Source: Nevskiales bacterium (GTDB lineage Bacteria; Pseudomonadota; Gammaproteobacteria; Nevskiales; Nevskiaceae). Taken from it: a DNA stretch of 49,249 nucleotides. Under the pieces are notes generated by a model that ran no database searches, was not told where the DNA came from, and saw only the letters and a list, made by a program, of their open reading frames with translations. The DNA is taken from the NCBI GenBank assembly GCA_028698335.1, contig JAQVDP010000003.1, positions 1-49,249 on the forward strand. The letters run 5' to 3'. Positions 25,333 to 34,456 of the stretch are shown in pieces. A program made the translations under genes and the position numbers. Within the stretch, counting starts at the first letter, position 1, and every line of letters begins with the position of its first letter.

Positions 25333-26732
25333 TGATCAAACCGGCTTTATCTGCACGACGCTTGGATTGGATGGGGGGCGCGCTGTTGCTGGGCGTCATG
25401 GCGGCGTTGCCTGCGGCGGGCATCGCCAAGGTGGCGCCGGAGGCGGCAGCGCGGCTGGGCGGGGCGCTGACGCCGATCGGGGCGGAGCGGGCCGCCAGTG
25501 CCGACGGCGCGATCCCCGAATGGACCGGCGGGCTGCGCAGCCCGCCGCCCTGCTTTACGGCTGTGCAGGGCGGCGGGCAGGGCCGGTATTGCGATCCATT
25601 CGTCGGCGAGCAACCGCTGTTCACGATCACCGCCGCCAATGCCGGGCAGTACCGCGACCATCTCAGCGCCGGGCAGCTCGCGCTGCTGGAGCGGTATCCG
25701 GACAGCTACCGGATGCCGGTCTACCGGACCCGGCGCAGCTTCGCCAATCCGGACTTCATCTACGCGGCCACCGCCCGCAATGCGCTGAGTGCCACGCTCG
25801 ACCAGGGCGGCGAGGCGCTGGTCGATGCGGCCACCGGTATTCCGTTTCCGCTCCCGGAGACCGGGCGCGAGGTGATCTGGAACCATCGCACCCGCTATCG
25901 CGGGGTGGCCGTGCGGCGCTGGAACAACCAGTTCGCGGTGACCCAGTCCGGGGACTACAACCGCACCCGCTTTCGGGAGGACATCCTGTTCAACTACAGC
26001 GCGCCATCGGTAGACCCGAAGGCGCGTGGCGGCGTGCTGATGTATTTCCTGCAGGTCGCCACCGCACCGGAGCGGTTGGCCGGCTCGATTCTGTTGATTC
26101 ACGATTCCCTCGATCCGGGGGCGGAGCCACGGCAGGCCTGGCAGTTCAGCCCGGGGCAGCGGCGGCTGCGCAAGGCCCCCAACATCGGCTACGACAATCC
26201 GGGCATGGGGGCGGACGGATTGCGGACCAATGACCAGCTCGACACTTTCAGCGGCGGCATGGACCGGTACGAGTGGAAGCTGGTCGACAAACAGACCCTG
26301 TTCGTTCCGGCCAACAGCTATCGACTGCACAGCGGCGCGCTGCGATATCCGGACATCGTGCAGCGTAATCACATCGATCAGAACCTGTCCCGCTACGAGC
26401 TGCGCCGGGTCTGGGTCGTCGACGCCACGCTCAAGGCCAATGCGACGCATCAGTACCGGCGCCGGCGCTTCTACGTCGACGAGGACGGCTGGCAGATCCG
26501 GGTCGTCGACATCCATGACGCCCGCAATCAGCTCTGGCGTGTGCAGGAGACCCATACGGTGATGGCCTACGACCGGCTCTATGAGCTGCCCGTTTGCGAA
26601 ACGGTGTACGATTTACAGAGCGGCCGTTATCTTGTGCAAGCACTCAACAACGAAGATCCGGAGACCGCAGAGGCGTCGTTCGACGCCGAACACTTCAAAT
26701 CCAGCAGTGCCTCGAAGCTCGCCAAGGAGTGA
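25332..26732 (+). CDS. DUF1329 family periplasmic/outer-membrane protein
   Basis: A 466-residue DUF1329 protein with a signal peptide (about residues 1-32). The family's N-terminal signature is visible: LTPIGAERAASADGAIPEWT at about residues 46-65. The remainder is a long beta-rich region with many Tyr/Arg motifs (RYDRLYEL-type strands). From memory, DUF1329 is grouped structurally with the LolA/LolB/LppX lipid-carrier fold, which would suit a lipid shuttle working with an RND pump; a structure prediction would test this. The start overlaps the DUF1302 stop by one base. Confidence 0.85.
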   Translation: MIKPALSARRLDWMGGALLLGVMAALPAAGIAKVAPEAAARLGGALTPIGAERAASADGAIPEWTGGLRSPPPCFTAVQGGGQGRYCDPFVGEQPLFTITAANAGQYRDHLSAGQLALLERYPDSYRMPVYRTRRSFANPDFIYAATARNALSATLDQGGEALVDAATGIPFPLPETGREVIWNHRTRYRGVAVRRWNNQFAVTQSGDYNRTRFREDILFNYSAPSVDPKARGGVLMYFLQVATAPERLAGSILLIHDSLDPGAEPRQAWQFSPGQRRLRKAPNIGYDNPGMGADGLRTNDQLDTFSGGMDRYEWKLVDKQTLFVPANSYRLHSGALRYPDIVQRNHIDQNLSRYELRRVWVVDATLKANATHQYRRRRFYVDEDGWQIRVVDIHDARNQLWRVQETHTVMAYDRLYELPVCETVYDLQSGRYLVQALNNEDPETAEASFDAEHFKSSSASKLAKE

Positions 26733-26833
26733 GACGGGGTGGAATTTCGTATCGGATCGGGTGCTCACTCACGCCGGGCGATCAAAGAGAGGACCATGCG
26801 GGGCGCGCTCTGCGCAGCCACCAGGGGGTAGCA

Positions 26834-27817
26834 ATGAAGTCGAATAATCACATGTGGCAGACCGTGGTATTGGCTGCTGCGATCGGATTCAGTTGTGTCG
26901 CAACGGCACAGGACGACGCGGGCGGCGAAGTCGAGACAGTCGTCAAATCCCTGCCGTCGGAACTGATGCCGCTGACGCCCCAGAGCCTGCTGCTGGATGT
27001 GGTCAACACCGGCGAACATCTGATCGCGGTGGGGGACCGCGGCGCCATCATCGTGTCCAACGACGGCCGCCAGTGGGCCCAGGTCCAGACGCCGACCCGG
27101 TCGGCCCTGACGGCGGTCGACTTCGTGGACGCCAAGAACGGATGGGCGGTGGGCCACGATGCGGTGATCCTGCATACCGCCGACGGCGGGCGGACCTGGT
27201 CGCTGCAGAACTTCGAGCCCGAGCTGGAGAAGCCGTTCCTGGACGTGCTGTTCCTGGATCCGCAGCGCGGTCTGGCGGTCGGCGCCTACGGCCTGCTGTA
27301 TGCGACGAGCGACGGCGGTCAGACCTGGAGCGACGTCGAGACGCCGATCCGCGAGGACGAATGGCACTTCAACGCCATCGTGCGCCTGAACGACGGCAGC
27401 ATCCTGATCGCGGGTGAAGCCGGAACCCTGGCGCTGTCGGAAGACGATGGCGCGACCTGGACCGCACTGACCTCGCCGTACGAGAGCTCGTACTTCGGCG
27501 CGGTCGCCCTCGGCGACAAGGGGGCGGTGCTCTATGGCCTGCGCGGCAATGTCTTCGTCAGCGACGACGTCCGGTCCGGTGAGTGGCGCGAGGCGCAGAC
27601 CGGATCGGTCGCGACCATGTTCGGGGACGCCCGCCTGGATGACGGGCGCGTGGTCATGGTCGGCCTCAACGGCAACGTCATGGAGACCGATGCCGCCCTG
27701 GAGGATGTGAAGATCATCAAGTCCAAGGCCGGAACCCCGCTGTCTGCCGCCATCGAGTTCGGTGGCGAGCTGCTCGCGGTCGGCGAGTCCGGCGTACAGC
27801 ACATCCGCATTCCGTAA
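26834..27817 (+). CDS. YCF48-related beta-propeller protein, exported
   Basis: A 327-residue exported protein. The ATG at 26834 has a strong AGGGGGT site and gives a signal peptide ending CVATAQ. The rest is repeated BNR/YCF48-type blades: LLDVVNTGEHLIAVGDRGAI, GWAVGHDAVILHTADGGRTW, GLAVGAYGLLYATSDGGQTW and AGEAGTLALSEDDGATW. Each carries the Asp-box-like SxDGGxTW. Such proteins are regularly found between DUF1329 and MMPL genes and may be an envelope assembly factor for the pump; this role is inferred. The 101 bp before it holds no other gene that I can see. Confidence 0.82.
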   Translation: MKSNNHMWQTVVLAAAIGFSCVATAQDDAGGEVETVVKSLPSELMPLTPQSLLLDVVNTGEHLIAVGDRGAIIVSNDGRQWAQVQTPTRSALTAVDFVDAKNGWAVGHDAVILHTADGGRTWSLQNFEPELEKPFLDVLFLDPQRGLAVGAYGLLYATSDGGQTWSDVETPIREDEWHFNAIVRLNDGSILIAGEAGTLALSEDDGATWTALTSPYESSYFGAVALGDKGAVLYGLRGNVFVSDDVRSGEWREAQTGSVATMFGDARLDDGRVVMVGLNGNVMETDAALEDVKIIKSKAGTPLSAAIEFGGELLAVGESGVQHIRIP

Positions 27818-27863
27818 GTCGGGGCCTCCCCGACGGTACAAACAGAATCAGGGAGCACAGCTG

Positions 27864-30437
27864 ATGGCTGGCAAATCAATGTTTTCTCAGGACAAGATCC
27901 TCGCGGTCGTCGAGCCGATCGTCTACGGCAAGCGCATGCTGATGCTGGCGCTGCTCGGCCTGCTGACCGCGCTGTTCGCGTGGTTCGCGGCCGGGACCCA
28001 TGTCGATGCCGGGTTCGACAAGTCGATCCCGCTTGAGCACCCGTACATGCAGGTGCTCAAGCAGTACGAGGACGATTTCGGCGGCGCCAACACGATCCTC
28101 GTGGCCTTGATCCAGAAGGACAAGTCCCATGACATGTACAACGAGCACTTCCTGAGCAAGCTCAAGGCTGTCACCGACGAAGTGTTCTTCCTGCCGGGCA
28201 TCGACCGTTCGCGCGTGTCCTCGCTGTTCACCCCGGACGTCCGTTTCATCGAGGTCGTCGAAGGCGGCTTCGCCGGCGGGAACGTCATCCCGGCCGAGTA
28301 CCAGCCCACCGAGCACTACTTCAATCTGGTGCGCGCGAATGTCGGCAAGGGTGGCCACGTCGGCCGTTACACGACCAAGGACCAGCGTGGCGCGATGGTC
28401 TTCGCGGAGCTGCTGGAGGTCGATCCGATCACCGGCAAGCGGCTCGACTACCGCGAAGTCGCCAAACAGCTCGAGGAAAAGATCCGCCAGCAGTATCAGG
28501 ACGATCAGGTCGACATCCACATTCTCGGGTTCGCCAAGGTCATCGGCGACGTCACCGATGCCGCCAACGAAGTCGTGATGTACTTCTTCGTCGCCCTGGC
28601 GATGACCTTCGTGCTGCTGGTGCTGTATCTGGGCAGCTTCAAGATGGCCGTGCTGCCGCTGGTATGTTCGTTCATCGCGGTGATCTGGGAGTTCGGGCTG
28701 CTGACCGCGAGCGGCTACGGTCTGGATCCGTTCGCGATCCTGGTTCCGTTCCTGATCCTGTCGGTGTCGGTGTCGCACGGCGTGCAGTACACCAGTTCCT
28801 GGGTGCATGAGCTGGCGGCCGGCAAGAACAGTTACGACGCGTCGCTGGAAACCTTCCGCCGCCTCGCGATTCCGGGTACCACCGCGCTGATCACCGATCT
28901 GGCCGGCTTCCTGACGATCCTGCTGATCCCGATCGACATCATCCGCGAGATGGCGATCAACGCGTCGTTCGGAATGGCCGCGATCATCGTGACCAACAAG
29001 ATCCTGATGCCGATCTGGCTGACGTACACCCACGTCAAGAACGTCGAGGAGTTCGTCCGCAAGCAGGAGGCGCGCGAAGCGGCGCTCAATCCGATCTTCC
29101 GTGCGATGACGGTGGTGACGCGTCCGGTGCCGGCCGCCGTCGTCATCATCGCGGTCGCCCTGCTGTACGGCTGGGCGAGCTGGAAGGGCGAGGGCATGCT
29201 GTACGGGGATTCGCAGGCGGGTGTCCCGGAGCTGCGTCCGGAGTCGCGCTACAACAAGGACACCGAAGCGGTCGTCAACAACTTCGCGATCGGGACCGAC
29301 ATCCTCAAGGTCATCGCCGAGACCGATCCCGAGGCCTGCATCAAGTACGACGTGATGGAGCAGATCGACCGCTTCACCTGGCACATGGACAATCTGCCGG
29401 GCGTACAGTCGACCCTGTCGCTGCCGGGGATCGCCAAGCAGGTCAATTCGGCGTTCTCCGAGGCGGCGCCCAAGTTCCGCGTGCTGCCGCGCAACCAGTA
29501 CGTGATGGTGCAGGCGATCACACCGGTGCCGACGTCGTCGGGGCTGCTCAACCCGAACTGCTCGGCGATGGCGCTGTTCCTGTTCACCGAGGATCACAAG
29601 GCGGTAACGATCGATCGCATCACCGACGCGGTCAAGCAGTTCAACGCCGACAATGCCGCGTCCTGGTTCGAGCTGAACAAGGGGGTCGACGCGGGCTACT
29701 GCGAGGACAAGCTGGCTGCCCGTCGCCAATGGGGCGATCTGCGGCTGCAGCTGAAGAACCGCCAGGCCATGCTCAAGGGACTCGACTACAAGGACACCGA
29801 GGTCGACGCGGATCCGGGCGTGCTTGATCTGCGCAAGCAGATCGACGAGGCCAAGACGAAATGGGACGGTTATTCGAAGCCGTGTCCGGTCAATTTCGCG
29901 CTGGCATCCGGCAACGTCGGCGTCATGGCGGCGTCCAACGAAGTCGTGCATGCCAAGGACAAGCCGATCGTCTACTACGTCTACGCGGTGATCATCGTGT
30001 TCCTGTGGCTGTCGTTCCGCAACGCCGCTGGTGTGCTCTCGATCCTGGTGCCGCTGTACGTGGTGTCGTCCCTGATCCTTGCGCTGATGACAATCAAGGG
30101 CATCGGCATGAAGGTCGCCACCTTGCCCGTTGCGGCCCTGGCCGTCGGGATCGGCGTCGACTACGGCATCTACATCTACTCGACGATCGAAGAGTTCGTG
30201 AACAAGGGCAAGAGCCTGGCCGACGCCTACTACGAGACGCTGCGGCTGACCGGCAAGCCGGTCATGTTCACCGGTCTGGTGCTGTCGGGTTCGGTCGCCA
30301 CCTGGCTGTGGTCGGGACTGCAGTTCCAGGCTGACATGGGCCTGCTGCTGATGTTCGCGTTCTTCGCCAACATGATCGGCGCGGTGCTCGTCTGCCCGGC
30401 GATCTGCCGCTATCTGATGAAGCTGCCGCACGGTTGA
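27864..30437 (+). CDS. MMPL/RND family transporter
   Basis: An 857-residue inner-membrane transporter of the RND superfamily, MMPL/hydrophobe-exporter type. It has TM1 at about 24-43, then a large periplasmic loop, a five-TM block (about 235-400) and a second loop. The second TM set (about 705-850) includes the proton-relay Asp in VGIGVDYGIYIYSTIEE. The first block contains ITDLAGFLTILLIPID. The ATG at 27864 has a GGGAG site; the upstream in-frame extension overlaps the YCF48 gene. Likely substrates are lipids or other hydrophobic molecules (family knowledge). It ends the first plus-strand module; a strong terminator follows. Confidence 0.88.
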   Translation: MAGKSMFSQDKILAVVEPIVYGKRMLMLALLGLLTALFAWFAAGTHVDAGFDKSIPLEHPYMQVLKQYEDDFGGANTILVALIQKDKSHDMYNEHFLSKLKAVTDEVFFLPGIDRSRVSSLFTPDVRFIEVVEGGFAGGNVIPAEYQPTEHYFNLVRANVGKGGHVGRYTTKDQRGAMVFAELLEVDPITGKRLDYREVAKQLEEKIRQQYQDDQVDIHILGFAKVIGDVTDAANEVVMYFFVALAMTFVLLVLYLGSFKMAVLPLVCSFIAVIWEFGLLTASGYGLDPFAILVPFLILSVSVSHGVQYTSSWVHELAAGKNSYDASLETFRRLAIPGTTALITDLAGFLTILLIPIDIIREMAINASFGMAAIIVTNKILMPIWLTYTHVKNVEEFVRKQEAREAALNPIFRAMTVVTRPVPAAVVIIAVALLYGWASWKGEGMLYGDSQAGVPELRPESRYNKDTEAVVNNFAIGTDILKVIAETDPEACIKYDVMEQIDRFTWHMDNLPGVQSTLSLPGIAKQVNSAFSEAAPKFRVLPRNQYVMVQAITPVPTSSGLLNPNCSAMALFLFTEDHKAVTIDRITDAVKQFNADNAASWFELNKGVDAGYCEDKLAARRQWGDLRLQLKNRQAMLKGLDYKDTEVDADPGVLDLRKQIDEAKTKWDGYSKPCPVNFALASGNVGVMAASNEVVHAKDKPIVYYVYAVIIVFLWLSFRNAAGVLSILVPLYVVSSLILALMTIKGIGMKVATLPVAALAVGIGVDYGIYIYSTIEEFVNKGKSLADAYYETLRLTGKPVMFTGLVLSGSVATWLWSGLQFQADMGLLLMFAFFANMIGAVLVCPAICRYLMKLPHG

Positions 30438-30464
30438 GCGGCGGCGTCAGGACGATGACTCGAG

Positions 30465-30493
30465 AACCCCGCGGCAACGCGGGGTTTTTGTTT
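30465..30493 (+). terminator. Rho-independent terminator after the MMPL gene
   Basis: A 9-bp stem (30465-30473 with 30478-30486), GCAA loop and a T-rich tail (TTTTTGTTT). It separates the DUF1302-MMPL module from the TolC-like gene. Confidence 0.92.
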
Positions 30494-30517
30494 GGGGCCG
30501 ATGCGCAAGATTCCGAC

Positions 30518-30546
30518 ACGACACTGCCGTCCGATTTATCCATAAT
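30518..30546 (+). promoter_or_regulatory. Candidate sigma-70 promoter of the TolC/HlyD/sulfotransferase unit
   Basis: ACGACA (30518-30523, 4/6), a 17-nt spacer and CATAAT (30541-30546, 5/6), just after the terminator and about 140 bp before the TolC-like start. The leader 30547-30687 shows no other feature I can support. Confidence 0.5.
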
Positions 30547-30687
30547 GCAGCCGGGGACTACATCGTGATGATTGCGGTTGGCGCATCCCGGCGATCGCGT
30601 GGAGCGTGCGCGTGCCGTTCCTGCCGTCCGGCGAGGCCGAGCCGGTCGTTTGCGGTCGAGCCGCCGAAACGCACTGAGGAAAGCAAG

Positions 30688-32082
30688 ATGTACAAGACGG
30701 GGCTCCGAGGGATCGGACTCGGGATCACATTGGGTTTGAGCGCAATGGCGGCCGTCCCGGCGTCCGCGCAGCAGGCGGCCCCGGCGAGCGGCGTGGCCGA
30801 CCTGCTGGCGGTCAGCAACGACGCGCTGCAGTTCAATCCGGGCTACGCCGCGGCGCGGGCCGAGCTGGCCGCCGCGCAGGAGACGGTGCCCCAGGCGGTG
30901 GGCAAGCTGCTGCCGCAGGTTGGCTTCCAGACCCAGTACGACTACGTCCACGAGTCGGTGGAGGGTGACTACTACGGTGTTGCCAACATCGACCGCAGTG
31001 ACGATTTTGACCGCTGGGTCTACGGCGCCAAGCTGAAACAGGCGCTGTACCAGCCATCGCTGTTCATCGGCCGCAAGCAGGCCGAACTCAAGGTGCAGCG
31101 TGCAGGGCTGACCTTCCAGGCCGAGCAGGACGCGCTGCTGATGCAGGTCGTCGAAGCGTATTTCGGGGTGCTGGCCTCCGAGGATGCCGTCGCGTTTGCC
31201 GGCGCGGAGATGCTGGCGGTCGGGCAGCAACGCGACCAGGTCCGCGCCCGTGCCCGGGCGGGATTGGCGACCGATGCCGACACCAAGGCGGCGACGGCGC
31301 AGTACGAACTGGCCGTCGCGAACCAGACCGATGCCAGAGTCGCGCTCGACAATGCGCTGGCCCGTCTGGAAGCCCTGACCGGGCGGTATTACGGGCAGGT
31401 CAAGCGCCTGCCGCTGAACCTGCTGCTGATCCCGCCGCAGCCGCAGCAGGAACAGGTCTGGATCGACCGAGCCCGACAGGCCAACCCGACCCTGCTGGCG
31501 CAACAGATCGCGCTTGAGGTCGCCAAGCTCGAGTACGACAAGTCGCGCAAGTTGCGCTGGCCGACACTGGATCTGGTCGGGCAGACCTTTGCGCTCGACT
31601 CCGGCGGCGGCATCACCGGGCAGCGCGACGAGCGCTCCGAGCGCATCGGTGTCGTGCTCGATCTGCCGCTGTACAGCGGTGGCCAGATCAGTGCCACCAA
31701 GCGCCAGAGCCTGGCCTTGCAGGAGCGCGCCGAGGCCCTGTACGACGATGCCCGCGCGCGGGTTGTCCGCGATACGCGCATCGCGTACCGCAACAGCAGT
31801 GCGGGTCTGCAGCGCGTTGCCGCGCTCAAGCGCGCGCTCGACGCGGCCGTGGCGGCCGAGGAAGCTACGCGCGCCGGCTTCGACGCCGGGACCCGGACCA
31901 GCGCCGATGTGCTGTCCGCGGTGGAGCGGCGCTATGCCGCCGAACGCGATCACAGCGCCTCGCGCTACCAGTTCCTGACGGCTTCGCTGCGTCTCAAGCA
32001 GCTGTCCGGAAATCTGCTGGTGGCCGATCTGGCGCAGATCAACCGGATGCTCGAATACCGGCCGTCCGCGCCGCAGCCCTGA
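30688..32082 (+). CDS. TolC family outer-membrane efflux protein
   Basis: A 464-residue channel-tunnel protein. The ATG at 30688 is preceded by GAGGAA (30676-30681), and the first 31 residues are a signal peptide ending in ASAQ. The body shows the two OEP repeats with long Ala/Gln/Arg-rich coiled-coil helices, for example LLMQVVEAYFGVLASEDAV and TRIAYRNSSAGLQRVAALKR. The beta-strand signatures are GVVLDLPLYSGGQISATKRQ and LLPQVGFQTQYDY. It would be the outer-membrane exit duct for the adaptor encoded next and perhaps for the MMPL pump. First gene of the second plus-strand operon. Confidence 0.9.
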   Translation: MYKTGLRGIGLGITLGLSAMAAVPASAQQAAPASGVADLLAVSNDALQFNPGYAAARAELAAAQETVPQAVGKLLPQVGFQTQYDYVHESVEGDYYGVANIDRSDDFDRWVYGAKLKQALYQPSLFIGRKQAELKVQRAGLTFQAEQDALLMQVVEAYFGVLASEDAVAFAGAEMLAVGQQRDQVRARARAGLATDADTKAATAQYELAVANQTDARVALDNALARLEALTGRYYGQVKRLPLNLLLIPPQPQQEQVWIDRARQANPTLLAQQIALEVAKLEYDKSRKLRWPTLDLVGQTFALDSGGGITGQRDERSERIGVVLDLPLYSGGQISATKRQSLALQERAEALYDDARARVVRDTRIAYRNSSAGLQRVAALKRALDAAVAAEEATRAGFDAGTRTSADVLSAVERRYAAERDHSASRYQFLTASLRLKQLSGNLLVADLAQINRMLEYRPSAPQP

Positions 32083-32119
32083 TCGCAGCGGCTGTCTTCC
32101 CGAAATTCCACCCCGACGC

Positions 32120-34456
32120 ATGTTCGAAAGCCGCTATCGCAAGTTCGTCGCGCAACGCAGCGTCGAGATCGAACGCGGCGTCGACGTCTTCGCGGGCGAC
32201 GACGAAACGCCGATCCGGATGTCGGCGGACGATTACGCGCTGGCGCAGTTGATCGACGGTCAGCGCGACGCCGACACCATCTGCGCCCTGGCCCGGGACC
32301 GTCTCGGCCGCGCGCTCAGCCGGGCCGAACTCGAGGGCTTCGCCGCCGAGCTGGTGAGATTCGGCCTGTTGCGGGCCGGCGCCGACGAGCCGCTGCCGCC
32401 GCCGGTGCACACCCCGGACCAGGCGCGCGTCGAGGGCTGGCGGCGCGACGGCATCGTACCTGCGGTGATCGGGCCGGATCTGCATCCGCCGTCGAGCGTC
32501 GCCGGCGGACTCAGTGCGCCGGGCCTGCTCGGCGGCCTGACCGGCCTGATCGGCCGCGAGCGTGGACGTGCCAACCGCCCGCATTTCGCGCTCGATCCTG
32601 GCGCCGTGCTGTGGCTGGGGCGCCTGCTGATCTGGCCGCTGCGCTCGCGTGCCACGCTGGCATTGTTCGCGGCGCTGGTGGCCGGCGCGCTGATCGCGCT
32701 GTACACGAACCGCCTCGAGGCGATTCCGAACGTCGCCGACAGCATCGTCGGGTACCGGCCGTTGTGGGGGATCGTCGCCGGCGCGATGCTGGTCAATCTC
32801 TTTGCCAGCGCCGCGCGCGCCGCGGCGCTGGAGCGTTACACGCCAGGGCGCATCGGCGTCGGCATCGTCATCGGCTTTCTCGGGATTCCCAGGCTGTTCG
32901 TCGATACCGCCGGCGCCGCCGAACATGCGGGGCGCAGCGACCGGATGCGCATCATCGGTTCCGGCCTGGTCGGCATCGCTTCGCTGCTGGCCGCCGGCAT
33001 CCTGGTCTGGTTCCTGTCGATGCCGGGCCGGCCGGTGGTCGCGGCGGCGGCACTGGCGGTCGCGGCCGTTGCTGCGGTCGTCTCCATCTTCATGATCAAT
33101 CCGTTGCCCAAGCGCGACGGCTACTACCTGCTGGCGCACGCGCTCAGCGCGCCCGATCTGCGCGAGCAGGCGGCAAGCGCGGTCTTCGGCTACAGCCGGC
33201 CGTGGTTCAATCAGGCGCACCGCCTGCCCAGGGCGGTGTTGCGGACCTACGCCGTCGCGATCGTGGTGTATTGGGTTTTCGTGATTTCGATGATGTTCGC
33301 GTACCTCGGCCGATGGCTCGGCGCGCACTTCAACGGAATCGGCTTCTTGATTCTGGTGATGGTTCTGGGGGCATACATGTACAGGCAGTTCGGCAAGACG
33401 ACTTCGTCGCGCAACAATCTCGGCTGGACCCGGGACTGGTCCTGGATCAAGCGATCGAAGTGGATCATCGGGGGGATCGTGCTGCTGTGTCTGCTGCCGT
33501 ACCGCTACGAGCCCAGCGGCGAGTTCTTGGTGCTGCCGCAGGACCGGGCCGATGTCCGCGCGCTGGTATCCGGCGACGTCCGCGAGGTCCTGGTAGAAGA
33601 GGGCGACGAAGTCCAGGCCGGCGACGTGATCGCGCGACTCGCCGACGAGGAACAACGCGCCCGGGTCGCGGCCAGCGAAGCCGAACTGGCGCAGCTGCAG
33701 GCCGACCTGTCGCTGGCGTGCAAGGGCGGCAAGCCCGAGGAGATCGAGGTCGCCAAGCAGCAGGTCGAGACCGCGCGCAAGCGGGCCGAAGTCGCGCGGG
33801 CCAACGCCAAGCGTCTGGCACAGGCGTACAGCCGCCGTGCCGTGACCGCGCAGGAGTACGATCATGCGCAGGGCCAGGCCGACGTCGCTGAGCAGGAACT
33901 GGTCGAGGCCCAGCGTTCGCTCGATCTGGTGTCGAGCCCGGCGACACCGGACCGCATTGCCGCGATCGAGGCACAGCTGCGCGAGGCCGAGGCGACGCTG
34001 CGCTACAACCAGCAGCAGTTGAAGGCGACGCGGATCGCGGCCCCGATCTCGGGGCGCGTGGTGTCGAGTTCGCTGATGTTCGCCGTCGGCGACTACCTCA
34101 ATCGCGGTGAGCTGCTTGCGGTGATCGAGGACACCTCGCAGCGGCTGGTCGAGATCAAGCTGCCGGAAACGGGCATCGGCGAGGTCGAGGTCGGCAAGCC
34201 GGCCTACGCCAAGGCCTGGGCGTATCCGGGAACGACTTTCGACGGCGCCGTGCGCAGCATCGCCCCCGCGGCCGAAGACGGCCGTTACGGCAAGGTCGTC
34301 CGGGTGACGGCGACGATCGAGGATCCGGACAACCGGCTCAAGTCGGGCATGACCGGCAACGCCAAGGTGCAGGGCGACTGGCACCTGCTGATCGTCGTAT
34401 TCACCCGGGCGCTGACCCGCTTCCTGTTCGTCGAGGTCTGGTCCTGGCTGCCGTGA
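32120..34456 (+). CDS. PqqD-like / degenerate M50 membrane / HlyD adaptor fusion
   Basis: A 778-residue three-part protein. Residues 30-90 resemble a PqqD-type winged helix (ALAQLIDGQRDADTICALAR, then ELVRFGLL). Residues 160-460 are polytopic with a site-2-protease (M50) outline. The second motif NPLPKRDGYYLL (327-338) is kept, but the HExxH zinc motif is gone: the corresponding stretch reads NLFASAARAAALERY (226-240). Residues 465-750 are an HlyD/RND adaptor: a lipoyl half-motif VSGDVREVLVEEGDEVQAGD, an alpha-hairpin coiled coil (510-635) and APISGRVVSS with a beta-barrel. It is probably a membrane-anchored periplasmic adaptor for the TolC-like channel. Protease activity is unlikely. Confidence 0.82.
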   Translation: MFESRYRKFVAQRSVEIERGVDVFAGDDETPIRMSADDYALAQLIDGQRDADTICALARDRLGRALSRAELEGFAAELVRFGLLRAGADEPLPPPVHTPDQARVEGWRRDGIVPAVIGPDLHPPSSVAGGLSAPGLLGGLTGLIGRERGRANRPHFALDPGAVLWLGRLLIWPLRSRATLALFAALVAGALIALYTNRLEAIPNVADSIVGYRPLWGIVAGAMLVNLFASAARAAALERYTPGRIGVGIVIGFLGIPRLFVDTAGAAEHAGRSDRMRIIGSGLVGIASLLAAGILVWFLSMPGRPVVAAAALAVAAVAAVVSIFMINPLPKRDGYYLLAHALSAPDLREQAASAVFGYSRPWFNQAHRLPRAVLRTYAVAIVVYWVFVISMMFAYLGRWLGAHFNGIGFLILVMVLGAYMYRQFGKTTSSRNNLGWTRDWSWIKRSKWIIGGIVLLCLLPYRYEPSGEFLVLPQDRADVRALVSGDVREVLVEEGDEVQAGDVIARLADEEQRARVAASEAELAQLQADLSLACKGGKPEEIEVAKQQVETARKRAEVARANAKRLAQAYSRRAVTAQEYDHAQGQADVAEQELVEAQRSLDLVSSPATPDRIAAIEAQLREAEATLRYNQQQLKATRIAAPISGRVVSSSLMFAVGDYLNRGELLAVIEDTSQRLVEIKLPETGIGEVEVGKPAYAKAWAYPGTTFDGAVRSIAPAAEDGRYGKVVRVTATIEDPDNRLKSGMTGNAKVQGDWHLLIVVFTRALTRFLFVEVWSWLP

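Noticed and set aside
27876-30431. An 851-codon open frame on the minus strand under the MMPL gene
   Set aside because: Antisense shadow of a well-supported transporter; composition is dominated by Arg, Asp, Gln and His with no recognisable domain.
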